Positions 7,232 through 15,952 of a stretch of 18,075 nt of DNA are shown one piece after another; positions within the stretch are counted from its first letter, which is position 1, and every line of letters begins with the position of its first letter. Below the pieces are notes generated by a model that saw only the letters and a list, made by a program, of their open reading frames with translations, ran no database searches and was not told the origin of the DNA. Source of the stretch: JBHENC01 sp051000345 (GTDB lineage Bacteria > Acidobacteriota > Blastocatellia > Pyrinomonadales > Pyrinomonadaceae). The stretch lies in assembly GCA_051000345.1 (NCBI GenBank), contig JBPCOJ010000104.1, forward strand, positions 1-18,075, given 5' to 3'. The translations under genes and the position numbers were made by a program.

Positions 7232-9802
7232 GTGAAATTATTGCACCCGACGAAAATTCACCGGCGGCGAAATGGCGCTTTTATTTTCACCGCGCCGCTT
7301 TTGTTAATGCTGCTGTTGGCGGCAAACGTCTGCGCCCAGACCAAGCGTGTTGTCGTCATCAAAGTCGATGGTCTGCCATACGACATGGTTGATCGTTTCG
7401 CGCGCGAGCGGGATGCGCGCACGGGCAAAAGTTTATTGCCTTGGATGACGCACGTCTTTTACGAACGAGGCACGCGCGTCGCAAACTTTTACGTGCGCGG
7501 CATGAGTCTCTCCGGCCCTTCATGGTCGCTCCTCGACACAGGCCAGCACTTGCAGATTAAAAGCAACGTGGAGTTTGACCGCTACACTTTGCATTCCTAC
7601 GATTATCTAAATTTCATTCCCTTTTACATTAACTACTCGCTCTCGCGCCGCGTCGATATGGCGGGGCCGGAAGTTCTCGACGAAGTCGGCGTGCCGCTCT
7701 TAATCGACGCCTACCCTTACGCCGAGCGCCATCAAAGCTTTCAGCTTCACCAGCGCGGCGTGCGTTGGTCAACGCTCGAACGCGGCCTCAAAAACAGTCT
7801 CGCAATCAGCCCGCGCGAACTCATCGACGAATGGACGACAGGCTTCGACACGCGCAATGTCGTGATGAATCAATTAGAGCGCGAGCTAATCGAAAAACTA
7901 AACGATCCGCGCATACGCTATCTAGATTTTTACACGACGGAATTCGATCATGCTGCGCATCACAATCGTGATCGCCAGACGCATCTTCTCGCCATGCAGG
8001 ATGTCGATGCGCTCGTCGGGCGTATCTGGACAGCAATCCAAAAATCGCCTTTGGCCGCCGATACCACGCTCATACTCGTTTCCGATCATGGCACGAATAC
8101 GGACGAACGCGTGTACAGTCAAGGCTACAATCTGGTGAAGCTTCTCGGCAGTCAGGCGGGAGGCGGTCATCACGTTATCACCAAGCGCCGCGTAATGAAC
8201 GACTACGCCTTGAAGGGCATTTATCCGCTTGTGCCGCTGATTACGACGACGACGCCCGATTCTTATTATCTGAAAAACCAAAGCACCGATTACCCGACGG
8301 CGCTCTTAGACTTCGACGGCAACGAGCGCGCCGCGATTCATCTGCGCGACAGCGACCTCAATGTGCTGCACATACTTTTACAAACTCTTCAACGCAAGAA
8401 CACAGACGCACGCCTGCGTTCCGCGCTAACGAATGCCTTCTTCGCCACGATTGAACGGCGGCGCAGCGAATGGGAAAAGGATTTGGCGGGCTTGCGCGAA
8501 GAACTCGACGCCCTTCGATTGTTGATAGATAAACAACGCGCCATTACAGAATCGCAGCCGAAGAAATGGACGCAGGCAGACAAGGACGCCGGAATCGATC
8601 AGGAGTCTCGCCGCATCTACGCGCGCACGGAAGCGATGATTTCCGACGAGCGCAAATACACAGAGTATGCGCAAACGCTCTCCAATCTTCTGGCGTTGCG
8701 CCGCGAGAATTTCGAGCCACAACGCATTAAGATAGAAGACGTGATACAAAAAGGCGCGATGGGCGACCACAATTCGATTAATGAATTGCAGAACTATGTG
8801 GCGGGCGTTGCGTCAAACGGCTTCGTGCTGAATGATACGGGCGCGCTCGACATGGAGAAAAGTTTTGCGCGCGTCGATTATTTCTCGCTTTTGCATAACC
8901 AGACTGTACGCAACAATGTGCAAACGGGCGTCGGCAATCGCCCGCTCGATTTTGTCGCCGCGATTATTTCCACGCCTCTCTTAAAAGGGCTTATCGAAGA
9001 CGACGCGAGCAAGCTTTCGCAGGCGATCTGGCTCTACGGCGGGCAAGACAAGCAGGCGCTGATTCTCGCGCGCGAAAACGAACAGGGACAAGTGAGCTTG
9101 CGTTATCTGCCCGTCCGAAATTTGATTCAAGATGCGGACGGCGCAATCCATTTCGAGCGCGCGGAATGGAGCGAAGGATTCCCGCTCAAGATATGGGAAG
9201 ACGCGGCATTAAAAGTGCCTGAAGGCAATTCCAATAACGCTTGGTTAAGCGCATGGCATACGGATACGGAGTGGCTCGAAGCGCTTCACCGAACGAAATA
9301 CTCGAACGGCCTCGTCGGTTTAGCCGAACAATTTATCCGGCACAAAGCCGACGCGCTCGACGCAAACGCGCAAGGTCTTTCACGAAATGAAAAGCTCTTG
9401 CGCGAATTTCGCCAGCGCCAGCGCGATCTGGTTGCGACGGATTTGCTTCTTGTCGCCAGCGATCATTGGAATTTCGATGTGCGCGGCTTTAATCCGGGCG
9501 GCAATCACGGCTCGTTTTTTCGCGTCTCGACACATGCCACGCTGATGTTCGCGGGCGGCGCGCGCACAGGCATTCCGCGCGGCCTGAGCGTCGAAGAGCC
9601 GTATGATAGTTTGAGTTTTATGCCGACGGTGCTGGCTTTGACGAATGCTCTCGAAGACGACGGGCGCACGCCTGTATCTAATCTATGGCAAAAAGGCTTT
9701 CGTTCCTTTCCCGGACGCCTCATCGAAGAAGTCACGACTCCGGGCGCTGGAAGCCGCGAAAAGGTTCCGTTGAAAACTGAAAATTTCGGAGCCGCGCCGT
9801 AA
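7232..9802 (+). CDS. Secreted alkaline-phosphatase-superfamily phosphodiesterase with large insertion
   Basis: Encodes 856 aa from GTG 7232 (MKLLHPTK), chosen because GGA lies 8 bases upstream and a clean signal peptide follows (basic KIHRRR, hydrophobic 16-33, cleavage near VCAQ). GTG 7226, which overlaps the upstream TGA, is an alternative. The frame is open back to ATG 7127, but that would overlap the previous gene by 103 bases. Metal and catalytic residues of the nucleotide pyrophosphatase/phosphodiesterase type are visible: Asp46 (VVVIKVDG), nucleophile Ser94 (LSGPSWS), Asp239 and His243 (EFDHAAHH), Asp285-His286 (LVSDHG), and a late His759 (GGNHGSF). Between the SDHG and GGNHG segments lie over 450 residues, with a charged coiled-coil-like part at about 395-500. 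The enzyme should hydrolyse phosphodiesters or phosphomonoesters outside the inner membrane; the substrate is unknown. Its TAA stop shares a base with the next ATG. Confidence 0.87.
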   Translation: MKLLHPTKIHRRRNGAFIFTAPLLLMLLLAANVCAQTKRVVVIKVDGLPYDMVDRFARERDARTGKSLLPWMTHVFYERGTRVANFYVRGMSLSGPSWSLLDTGQHLQIKSNVEFDRYTLHSYDYLNFIPFYINYSLSRRVDMAGPEVLDEVGVPLLIDAYPYAERHQSFQLHQRGVRWSTLERGLKNSLAISPRELIDEWTTGFDTRNVVMNQLERELIEKLNDPRIRYLDFYTTEFDHAAHHNRDRQTHLLAMQDVDALVGRIWTAIQKSPLAADTTLILVSDHGTNTDERVYSQGYNLVKLLGSQAGGGHHVITKRRVMNDYALKGIYPLVPLITTTTPDSYYLKNQSTDYPTALLDFDGNERAAIHLRDSDLNVLHILLQTLQRKNTDARLRSALTNAFFATIERRRSEWEKDLAGLREELDALRLLIDKQRAITESQPKKWTQADKDAGIDQESRRIYARTEAMISDERKYTEYAQTLSNLLALRRENFEPQRIKIEDVIQKGAMGDHNSINELQNYVAGVASNGFVLNDTGALDMEKSFARVDYFSLLHNQTVRNNVQTGVGNRPLDFVAAIISTPLLKGLIEDDASKLSQAIWLYGGQDKQALILARENEQGQVSLRYLPVRNLIQDADGAIHFERAEWSEGFPLKIWEDAALKVPEGNSNNAWLSAWHTDTEWLEALHRTKYSNGLVGLAEQFIRHKADALDANAQGLSRNEKLLREFRQRQRDLVATDLLLVASDHWNFDVRGFNPGGNHGSFFRVSTHATLMFAGGARTGIPRGLSVEEPYDSLSFMPTVLALTNALEDDGRTPVSNLWQKGFRSFPGRLIEEVTTPGAGSREKVPLKTENFGAAP

Positions 9803-12033
9803 TGATAACGGATGAAGAATTGACGAAAAGCGGCGCAACATTAAACGACACGACGCAACTCGATTCGCCGGATGAGGGAATTTCGCCGGGCAATTCAAAA
9901 GGCGCGCGCCGCTCGATGCTGTGGCTGCAGGGCGCGGCCTTCCTGCTCGGCTTCGCGCTGCTCGTTTACGTTATCAACCGTGTCGGCGTGCAGCCGATCT
10001 TCGACGCGCTCAAGCGCATCGGGTACGGATTTTTCATACTGCTTCTCATCAGCGGCGCGCGCCATGCCCTGCGCGCGCTGGCAATGAGCCGCGCCGTCGC
10101 GCCCGAACATCGCCGCTTCAACTTTTTCCAAGCGCTCTCAGCGCGTCTCGGCGGCGAAGCTATTAGCTTTCTCACCTTCACGGGGCCGCTGCTCGGCGAA
10201 GCGACGAAGGTCGCGCTCCTCAGCAAGCGCGTGCCGCTCGTCTACGGCGTGTCGGCGCTCGTCATAGACAATCTGCTTTACAATTTCTCTGTGGCAATTC
10301 TTATCTTGAGCGGCGCGTGCGTGATGCTCGCTTCGTATCGATTGCCCGCCGTCGTCAGCTACGCGCTCATTACGATTGCAGTGTCGGCAGGCTTGACGAT
10401 TGCCGCCGTCGTCTTCGCAGCGAGCCGCCGCGTGATGCCGCTGACGTGGAGCATGGAACGTTTTGCTCGCCTTCGCGTCGGGCGCAAACTGTTCCTGAAG
10501 CGCGGCGAACAAGTGAACCGACTCGAAAAGGATGTTTACGATTTTTATAAACATCGCCGCGCGTCCTTCTTCGCCATGCTCGGCTTCGATTTTCTATCGC
10601 ACGCGACGAGCGTCGCGGAAGTTTATGTAACGCTTAGGATGCTCGGCTTTCGTCCCGGATTCGAGGCCTCGATGGTCATCGAATCGCTGACGAAGGTTAT
10701 CAACTTCGTGTTCGGGTTTGTGCCTGCGACAATCGGCGTTTACGAAGGCGGCACGGGCGTTATTTTGTACACGCTCGGTTACGCCGCCGCCGCCGGGCTG
10801 ACACTCGCCTTCGTGCGCAAGGCAGGCACGGTTTTCTGGACGGGAATAGGTACTGTTATACTGATCTGGCGCGGCGTGCCGAATGCAGCACGCCACTTAA
10901 CGAAAAAAAGTCCGCGCTTACAAAAACTTATGGACAGCTTAGTGCTTTCAAACATCGCGCACAGGCCTGCGCGCACTTTAGTCAGCGTGTTCGGTATCGC
11001 GCTCGGCGTGCTCTTGATCGTTTTCACAGTCGGCCTTGCACACGGCATTTTGCGCGAGCGCGGGCGGCGCGACTCGAACCTCAACGCGGAAATACGCGTT
11101 AGCGCGGCGGGTTCAATCGGCTTGATCGGCTCGCAGCCCTTCGCGCTGCCGCTCTCGCGCATCGAAGAGATTGCGAAACTCGAAGGAGTGCGCGCCGCCG
11201 TTCCGCTCGGGCAAACCTTCGACAAAAGCGAAACAGGGTTCGGCAGCCGTTTAATCGACGGCATCAATTTTGATGAATACACGAAAATCGGCGCTTTGAA
11301 TTTGACGGAAGGCACGGCGCTGCCGGATGCGGGCGATGTCGCTATCGTCGATACTACTTGGCAAAAGGAACACAACAACGCGCACGCCGGATCGAGCGTC
11401 ACTTTATACGAGCGCCCGTTTCGCGTCGTCGGCGTATATGAACCGCCGAGCGGCGCGCGCATCAAGATACCTTTGCGCACGATGCAGGAACAATTGAGCG
11501 GCGAAAATCATTGCACGGCAGTGCTCGTCGCCTGCCAAAATCCCGCGCAGCAAGAGCAAGTCGCGGCGCGCATTAAAGAGCGTTTCCCGGACGATCAAAT
11601 TATTTTCACGCGCGATCTTCAAGAACTCTACGCGTCCGGCGTGCCTGCGCTCAACATCTTCATCAACGTCGTCGTCGCCGTCGCTTCTTCAATCAGCACG
11701 CTCGTCATACTGCTTGCGATGTACACGACCGTGACAGAACGCACACGGCAAATCGGCATCCTCAAATCGCTCGGCATGTCGAAACTATCAATCGCGTGGG
11801 TCATCGAACAGGAAGCGATTCTCGTCAGCGTGATGGGCGTCGCGGCGGGACTTCTCTTGACGCTGCTCGCGCGCTTTGCATTGATGCGCTCGACTTCGCT
11901 GCGCGTCGAACTCGAACCGAAATGGATGGCCGTCGCGCTCGGCGTAGGGCTTGCGGGCGGAACAATCGGCGCGCTTTATCCGGCATGGCGCGCGGCGCGG
12001 GCTGATGCAGTCGATGCGTTGAGCTACGAGTGA
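9802..12033 (+). CDS. Fusion of flippase-like (UPF0104/LPG-synthase TM) domain and FtsX/MacB permease
   Basis: Encodes 743 aa from ATG 9802 (TAATG overlap with the upstream stop). Residues 1-38 are a polar cytoplasmic tail. Residues about 39-365 form a multi-helix domain of the UPF0104/lysylphosphatidylglycerol-synthase transmembrane type. Its signs are GGEAISFLTFTGPLLGEATK (119-136), a conserved central segment, and NFVFGFVPATIGVYEGGTG (301-319). Relatives act on or flip lipids or lipid-linked sugars. Residues about 373-743 are an ABC-type permease: an N-terminal helix after SNIAHRPARTLVSVFGIALG (383-402), a periplasmic MacB-like domain (about 415-610), three helices (about 617-642, 668-692, 707-727), the TERTRQIGILKSLG motif (645-658) and a closing AARADAVDALSYE. 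The reading frame is continuous across the junction. No ATPase gene is adjacent, so either a distant ATPase serves it or the permease part is structural. Confidence 0.88.
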   Translation: MITDEELTKSGATLNDTTQLDSPDEGISPGNSKGARRSMLWLQGAAFLLGFALLVYVINRVGVQPIFDALKRIGYGFFILLLISGARHALRALAMSRAVAPEHRRFNFFQALSARLGGEAISFLTFTGPLLGEATKVALLSKRVPLVYGVSALVIDNLLYNFSVAILILSGACVMLASYRLPAVVSYALITIAVSAGLTIAAVVFAASRRVMPLTWSMERFARLRVGRKLFLKRGEQVNRLEKDVYDFYKHRRASFFAMLGFDFLSHATSVAEVYVTLRMLGFRPGFEASMVIESLTKVINFVFGFVPATIGVYEGGTGVILYTLGYAAAAGLTLAFVRKAGTVFWTGIGTVILIWRGVPNAARHLTKKSPRLQKLMDSLVLSNIAHRPARTLVSVFGIALGVLLIVFTVGLAHGILRERGRRDSNLNAEIRVSAAGSIGLIGSQPFALPLSRIEEIAKLEGVRAAVPLGQTFDKSETGFGSRLIDGINFDEYTKIGALNLTEGTALPDAGDVAIVDTTWQKEHNNAHAGSSVTLYERPFRVVGVYEPPSGARIKIPLRTMQEQLSGENHCTAVLVACQNPAQQEQVAARIKERFPDDQIIFTRDLQELYASGVPALNIFINVVVAVASSISTLVILLAMYTTVTERTRQIGILKSLGMSKLSIAWVIEQEAILVSVMGVAAGLLLTLLARFALMRSTSLRVELEPKWMAVALGVGLAGGTIGALYPAWRAARADAVDALSYE

Positions 12034-12079
12034 AGTTCCCGACAGCATAACTTTCATAAACGCAAACTTTCATCTTCCA

Positions 12080-12108
12080 TTGAGTGCGGCGCGGGTTAGC
12101 AGTATGCT
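12080..12108 (+). promoter_or_regulatory. Putative promoter of the UPF0182 gene
   Basis: TTGAGT (12080-12085) and TATGCT (12103-12108) are exactly 17 bp apart, a good sigma70-type pair in the 82-bp gap after the fusion gene. The -10 ends 7 bases before ATG 12116, so a transcript from here would be nearly leaderless for that start, or would carry a short leader with GAGG (12111-12114) ahead of ATG 12128. Confidence 0.45.
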
Positions 12109-12115
12109 GTGAGGC

Positions 12116-15022
12116 ATGACAAGACCTATGCCGGTGGATATGGACGGTGAGATCATCGACGTTGGAACGCCCGCGCGCCGTCATTGGCGGCGGTGGGTGA
12201 TTCTCGCCATTATCGCGCTGCTGTTTGCTTTGTCGCGCTTCATCAATGTGTATGTCGAATGGTTGTGGTTCGATTCGCTCGGCTACGCTTCGGTTTACGC
12301 GTATACGTGGCGGCTGCAACTCGCGCTCTTCGCAATTTTCTCGCTCGCCACTTTGATTCTTCTGCGCTTGGCGTTCCGGCTTATCGAAAAAGCCTTCGCG
12401 TCCACCGCGCTCGAACGCCGCGTCGTGGTGGTCAATAATCAGCCTGTTAATTTTCAACCGGCGCGCGTGCTGCGTCCCGTCGGATGGGCTGTGTCGATTC
12501 TTTTCAGCATTGTTTACGGCCTTGCGATGAGCGGCGAGTGGCAAAAGTGGGCGCTCTTTTTGCACGCGGCGGCGACGAACGAGCGCGATCCAGTGTTCGG
12601 CAAATCCATCGGCTTTTATTTGTTCGCGCTGCCCGTTTATCAACAACTCGCGTCGTGGCTGACGATGCTCGCGTTCATCGCTCTTTGTGCGGCGGCGCTC
12701 TACGCATTACTCGCGCTGACGCAAAACGAAAGCCTGCGGGCAATTAGCCCTGACATGCCGCAGCCTTTAAGAGCTTCAGCTAAATCTTATGGATTGTCTG
12801 TCGCCGTCTTGTCGTGTGCGCTCGCGCCGCTGTTCATGTTGATTGCGTGGCGCGTTTATCTCTCGCGCTTTCCGTATCTCTGGCAGGATCACCAAACGTT
12901 CTCTGGCGTCACTTACACGGAAGCAAATTATTTATTGCCGGGCTTGATTGTCGTTGCCGTCGCTTTAATCATTGCCGCCGTAATCTTACTGCTCAATGCG
13001 TTGACGAAGCGCGCGTTGCGTTTGCTTCTCGTTGCAGTCGCGCTGCCGATTATTGTGTCGGTCATCGCGCTCATAGTCGTTCCGTCTTATGTCACGAGTT
13101 TTATCGTCAAGCCGAATGAACTCGGACGCGAAACACCTTACATTGAACATAATCTCAATTGGACGCGCCGTGCCTTCAAGATCGAGAACGTCGAGACGCG
13201 CGACTTTGCGGCAGACAGTTCCACAGCCGCCTTTGATTTACAGCACAACCGCCAGACGCTCGACAATATACGTCTCTGGGATTGGAAGGCGCTGCAAGAC
13301 ACGCTCAAACAGATTCAGGAGATTCGCACTTACTATGATTTCCCGGATGTGGACGTTGACCGCTATCGCATCAATGGTCAAACGCGCCAGATGATGCTCG
13401 CGGCGCGCGAGATTAACAGCGACAATCTGCCCGCGTCTTCGCGCAATTGGGTCAACGAAAAACTTATTTACACGCACGGCTACGGCGTCACGATGAATCC
13501 CGTCAACGGTTTCACCGCCGAAGGATTGCCGCAGTTCGTTCTTTCCAACATGCCGATTGAATCTGCTGCGCCGGAAATCAAAGTCACGCGCCCGGAGATT
13601 TATTTCGGGCAGAAGACGGACACGGATGTTTACGTCAAAACGCGCGAGAAGGAATTCAATTACCCGCAGGGCGAAGCCAACAATTATTCGACTTACGAAG
13701 GCACGGGCGGCATTCAACTCGGCAACGCATTTCGCCGCTTTCTTCTCGCGTGGTCGTTGGATGATTTATCGAAACTTCCCTTCTCCGATCAAATCACCAC
13801 CGACAGCCGCGTGCTGATGCGCCGCAATATATCCGAACGCGTGCAGTCGCTCGCGCCGTTTCTCGTTTACGATAATGATCCGTACATCGTTGTCGGCGAT
13901 GACGGACGCCTCTCTTGGATGATCGATGCTTATACGTCTTCCGCAAATTATCCTTACTCGCGCCACTACGTTTACGACCGCTCCGGCGTGGAAACAAACT
14001 ATTTCCGCAACAGCGTCAAAGTCACGATTGACGCTTACACGGGCGCGGTCAACTTTTACGTCTTCGATAGGGAAGACCCGATCATCAATTCTTACCGCAC
14101 GACGTTTCCCGCCCTTTTTCACGACGCGCGAGAAATGCCCGCAGACTTGCGCGCGCACGTTCGCTATCCAGAAACTTTGATACGCACGCAGGGCGAAGTC
14201 TTCAGTTTGTACCACACGCAAAACGCGAAAGTCTTTTTCCAACGCGAAGACGTATGGAGCGTCGCGCGCCAGATTAATTCAACCGCAGACAAACGACAGG
14301 AAGCCGAACCGCTCGATCCCTACTTTGTGCTGATGCAGTTGCCCGGCGAACAAACAATCGCCGACGAGTTCGTCGAGATACTTCCCTTTACGCCGTCGAA
14401 CCGCAACAACATGATCGGCTGGATGGCAGGGCGCAGCGACGGCGCGGCTTACGGCTCCTTGCTGGTCTACAACTTCCCGAAATCGAGCGCCGTCGCCGGG
14501 CCTCTCCAGATCGAAGCGCGCATCGACCAGAACGCGCAACTATCATCGCAACTCACGCTCTGGAATCAACAAGGCTCGCACGTTCAACGCGGCAATATGC
14601 TCGTCATTCCGATTGGCACAGCGCTGCTCTACGTCGAACCGATTTACCTCAAAGCCAGCAGCAGCCCGATGCCCGAACTGCGCCTCGTCGTCCTCGCCAC
14701 CGCCGACCGCCTCGCCTACGGCACAAACTTCGCCGAAGCGATGACCAACCTCTTCGGCGAATCAAGCGCAGGCACAACGGCAACAGCGCAACCCGCTTCA
14801 CAAAACGCTGATCGAGCCACATCGCCGCAGCAACAGTCGAACGCGCCCAACACTTCGCAAACAATCGCGCCCAACGCTTCACAGCGCCAAATAATCGAGC
14901 GCGCCTATCAGGAATTCACAGACTGGCAACGCCTCACCGCCGAAGGCCGCTTGCGCGAAGCCGGAGAACGCCTCGAAGCACACAAACGCACGCTCGAAGA
15001 ATTGAGGCAACCACAGCGGTAA
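12116..15022 (+). CDS. UPF0182 family integral membrane protein
   Basis: Encodes 968 aa, close to the usual length for UPF0182 (COG1615). About seven hydrophobic helices occupy residues 28-45, 65-85, 122-140, 165-200, 225-247, 272-293 and 300-325. A large, mostly soluble C-terminal domain follows, probably outside the membrane. Family hallmarks are VEWLWFDSLGY (47-57), RDPVFGKSIGFYLFALPVY (157-175) and KPNELGRETPYIEHN (332-346). The biochemical role of the family is not established. A Gln/Ala/Asn/Thr-rich linker near residues 880-925 includes a small DNA-level repeat around 14841-14882 and leads to a charged helical tail. The next start downstream, ATG 12128, removes four residues; ATG 12116 has its GAGG only one base away, so either start is possible. 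It is separated from the flippase-permease gene by 82 bp and may be read with it or from its own promoter. Confidence 0.92.
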   Translation: MTRPMPVDMDGEIIDVGTPARRHWRRWVILAIIALLFALSRFINVYVEWLWFDSLGYASVYAYTWRLQLALFAIFSLATLILLRLAFRLIEKAFASTALERRVVVVNNQPVNFQPARVLRPVGWAVSILFSIVYGLAMSGEWQKWALFLHAAATNERDPVFGKSIGFYLFALPVYQQLASWLTMLAFIALCAAALYALLALTQNESLRAISPDMPQPLRASAKSYGLSVAVLSCALAPLFMLIAWRVYLSRFPYLWQDHQTFSGVTYTEANYLLPGLIVVAVALIIAAVILLLNALTKRALRLLLVAVALPIIVSVIALIVVPSYVTSFIVKPNELGRETPYIEHNLNWTRRAFKIENVETRDFAADSSTAAFDLQHNRQTLDNIRLWDWKALQDTLKQIQEIRTYYDFPDVDVDRYRINGQTRQMMLAAREINSDNLPASSRNWVNEKLIYTHGYGVTMNPVNGFTAEGLPQFVLSNMPIESAAPEIKVTRPEIYFGQKTDTDVYVKTREKEFNYPQGEANNYSTYEGTGGIQLGNAFRRFLLAWSLDDLSKLPFSDQITTDSRVLMRRNISERVQSLAPFLVYDNDPYIVVGDDGRLSWMIDAYTSSANYPYSRHYVYDRSGVETNYFRNSVKVTIDAYTGAVNFYVFDREDPIINSYRTTFPALFHDAREMPADLRAHVRYPETLIRTQGEVFSLYHTQNAKVFFQREDVWSVARQINSTADKRQEAEPLDPYFVLMQLPGEQTIADEFVEILPFTPSNRNNMIGWMAGRSDGAAYGSLLVYNFPKSSAVAGPLQIEARIDQNAQLSSQLTLWNQQGSHVQRGNMLVIPIGTALLYVEPIYLKASSSPMPELRLVVLATADRLAYGTNFAEAMTNLFGESSAGTTATAQPASQNADRATSPQQQSNAPNTSQTIAPNASQRQIIERAYQEFTDWQRLTAEGRLREAGERLEAHKRTLEELRQPQR

Positions 15023-15052
15023 CATTTGACACCGGGAAACAAGGAAGGAAAT

Positions 15053-15712
15053 ATGCGTAAACTTACATATCATTTGATTGTCGCGCTTTTAACTTTTGCG
15101 GTGGGAAGCGTTATCTTTCTGTATTTTCAACGATCAGCCGATGTTCCTTCCAGTGTTGACGTATCTGCGTCAACAGTTCCCACAAAACAAGCTGCAAAAG
15201 TTAAGATCACTCTGCTATGCAGCGATGAGTTGCTTCAACAAATATCCGGCGATTTGTTACGTGATGACGATTTTGTAGATGAGCTTGAGTTTTATAACGC
15301 TAAAGCATTTAATTGCTCCGACAACTTCAGAACAAAAAGGATTGATCTTAACCGCGATGGAAAGCCGGAATTTGTGGTGCAAGGCATTGAACAATATTTA
15401 TGTAGCATTACAGGAAACTGCGCGTTTTGGATTTATCGTCAAACGGAGAAAGGATATGAACGGATATTGGATACAGGTGGCGTACAGCAATTCTATTTCC
15501 AACATACTTTCAGCAATGGATACCGCGACGTAATCACCGCGATGCACGGCTCTGCTACGGACTCTAGCTTATCGCTCTACAAATTCGACGGTAGTCAGTA
15601 TCAACTAAAGGAATGTATGGAGCGCACATACATTTACAAAGATAAGCAGGGACATTTCCGAGAAAGAAGAACACCGCTAATAACTTCCGTAAAATGCCAG
15701 AGCGAAGAATGA
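15053..15712 (+). CDS. Small membrane-anchored or secreted protein with DxNxDG calcium-loop motif
   Basis: Encodes 219 aa. ATG 15053 was chosen because AGGAAGG sits just upstream; an in-frame TTG at 15026 would add nine residues and hide that site. Residues 7-25 are one hydrophobic segment, a signal anchor or uncleaved signal peptide, followed by a Ser/Val-rich spacer. Residues 97-109 read IDLNRDGKPEFVV, a D-x-N-x-D-G-x-x-E loop as in dockerin/FG-GAP-type calcium-binding repeats. A downstream segment, CSITGNCAFWIYRQ, has two cysteines (117, 123) that could form a disulfide outside the cytoplasm. I do not recognise a named family. The gene is visibly AT-richer than the trpE and UPF0182 genes, which may mean recent acquisition. 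It follows the UPF0182 gene by 30 bp and precedes an antitoxin-like gene by 13 bp. Function unknown. Confidence 0.75.
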   Translation: MRKLTYHLIVALLTFAVGSVIFLYFQRSADVPSSVDVSASTVPTKQAAKVKITLLCSDELLQQISGDLLRDDDFVDELEFYNAKAFNCSDNFRTKRIDLNRDGKPEFVVQGIEQYLCSITGNCAFWIYRQTEKGYERILDTGGVQQFYFQHTFSNGYRDVITAMHGSATDSSLSLYKFDGSQYQLKECMERTYIYKDKQGHFRERRTPLITSVKCQSEE

Positions 15713-15725
15713 AAGCGGAGGGTTT

Positions 15726-15947
15726 ATGACGAACGAAGAAATTTTGCGCGAAATCAATGCTCTACCGCTTGAGGCGCAACGCCAGATAAAAGATTTTGTC
15801 GTCTTTTTGCGCCAGCGTTACAAGTCATCGCCGCCGATCAAAACTGCGCCCGCTTCCGACTTGAAATCAGAAAGCTTTGTCGGCATGTGGCGAGACCGCG
15901 AAGATATGCAAGACAGCACGGCTTGGGTTCGCAACGTCCGCGCGTAA
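15726..15947 (+). CDS. DUF2281/VapB-like antitoxin-type small protein
   Basis: Encodes 73 aa with GGAG five bases before the ATG. Residues 1-33 (NEEILREINALPLEAQRQIK, then DFVVFLRQRY) match the start of DUF2281-type antitoxin-like proteins, an amphipathic pair of helices with LP at the turn. The C-terminus SFVGMWRDREDMQDSTAWVRN matches the conserved tail often found in VapB-like partners of PIN-domain toxins, where it wraps the toxin. No PIN toxin is encoded next to it; the following gene is another antitoxin-like protein, 5 bp downstream. It may be an orphan antitoxin or act on a toxin elsewhere. No operator palindrome was identified. Confidence 0.7.
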   Translation: MTNEEILREINALPLEAQRQIKDFVVFLRQRYKSSPPIKTAPASDLKSESFVGMWRDREDMQDSTAWVRNVRA

Positions 15948-15952
15948 GTATT

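Noticed and set aside
11825..12646. Minus-strand 273-codon frame opposite the flippase-permease and UPF0182 genes
   Set aside because: It is antisense to two well-supported genes, is Arg/His-rich in the way antisense frames here usually are, and has no domain.
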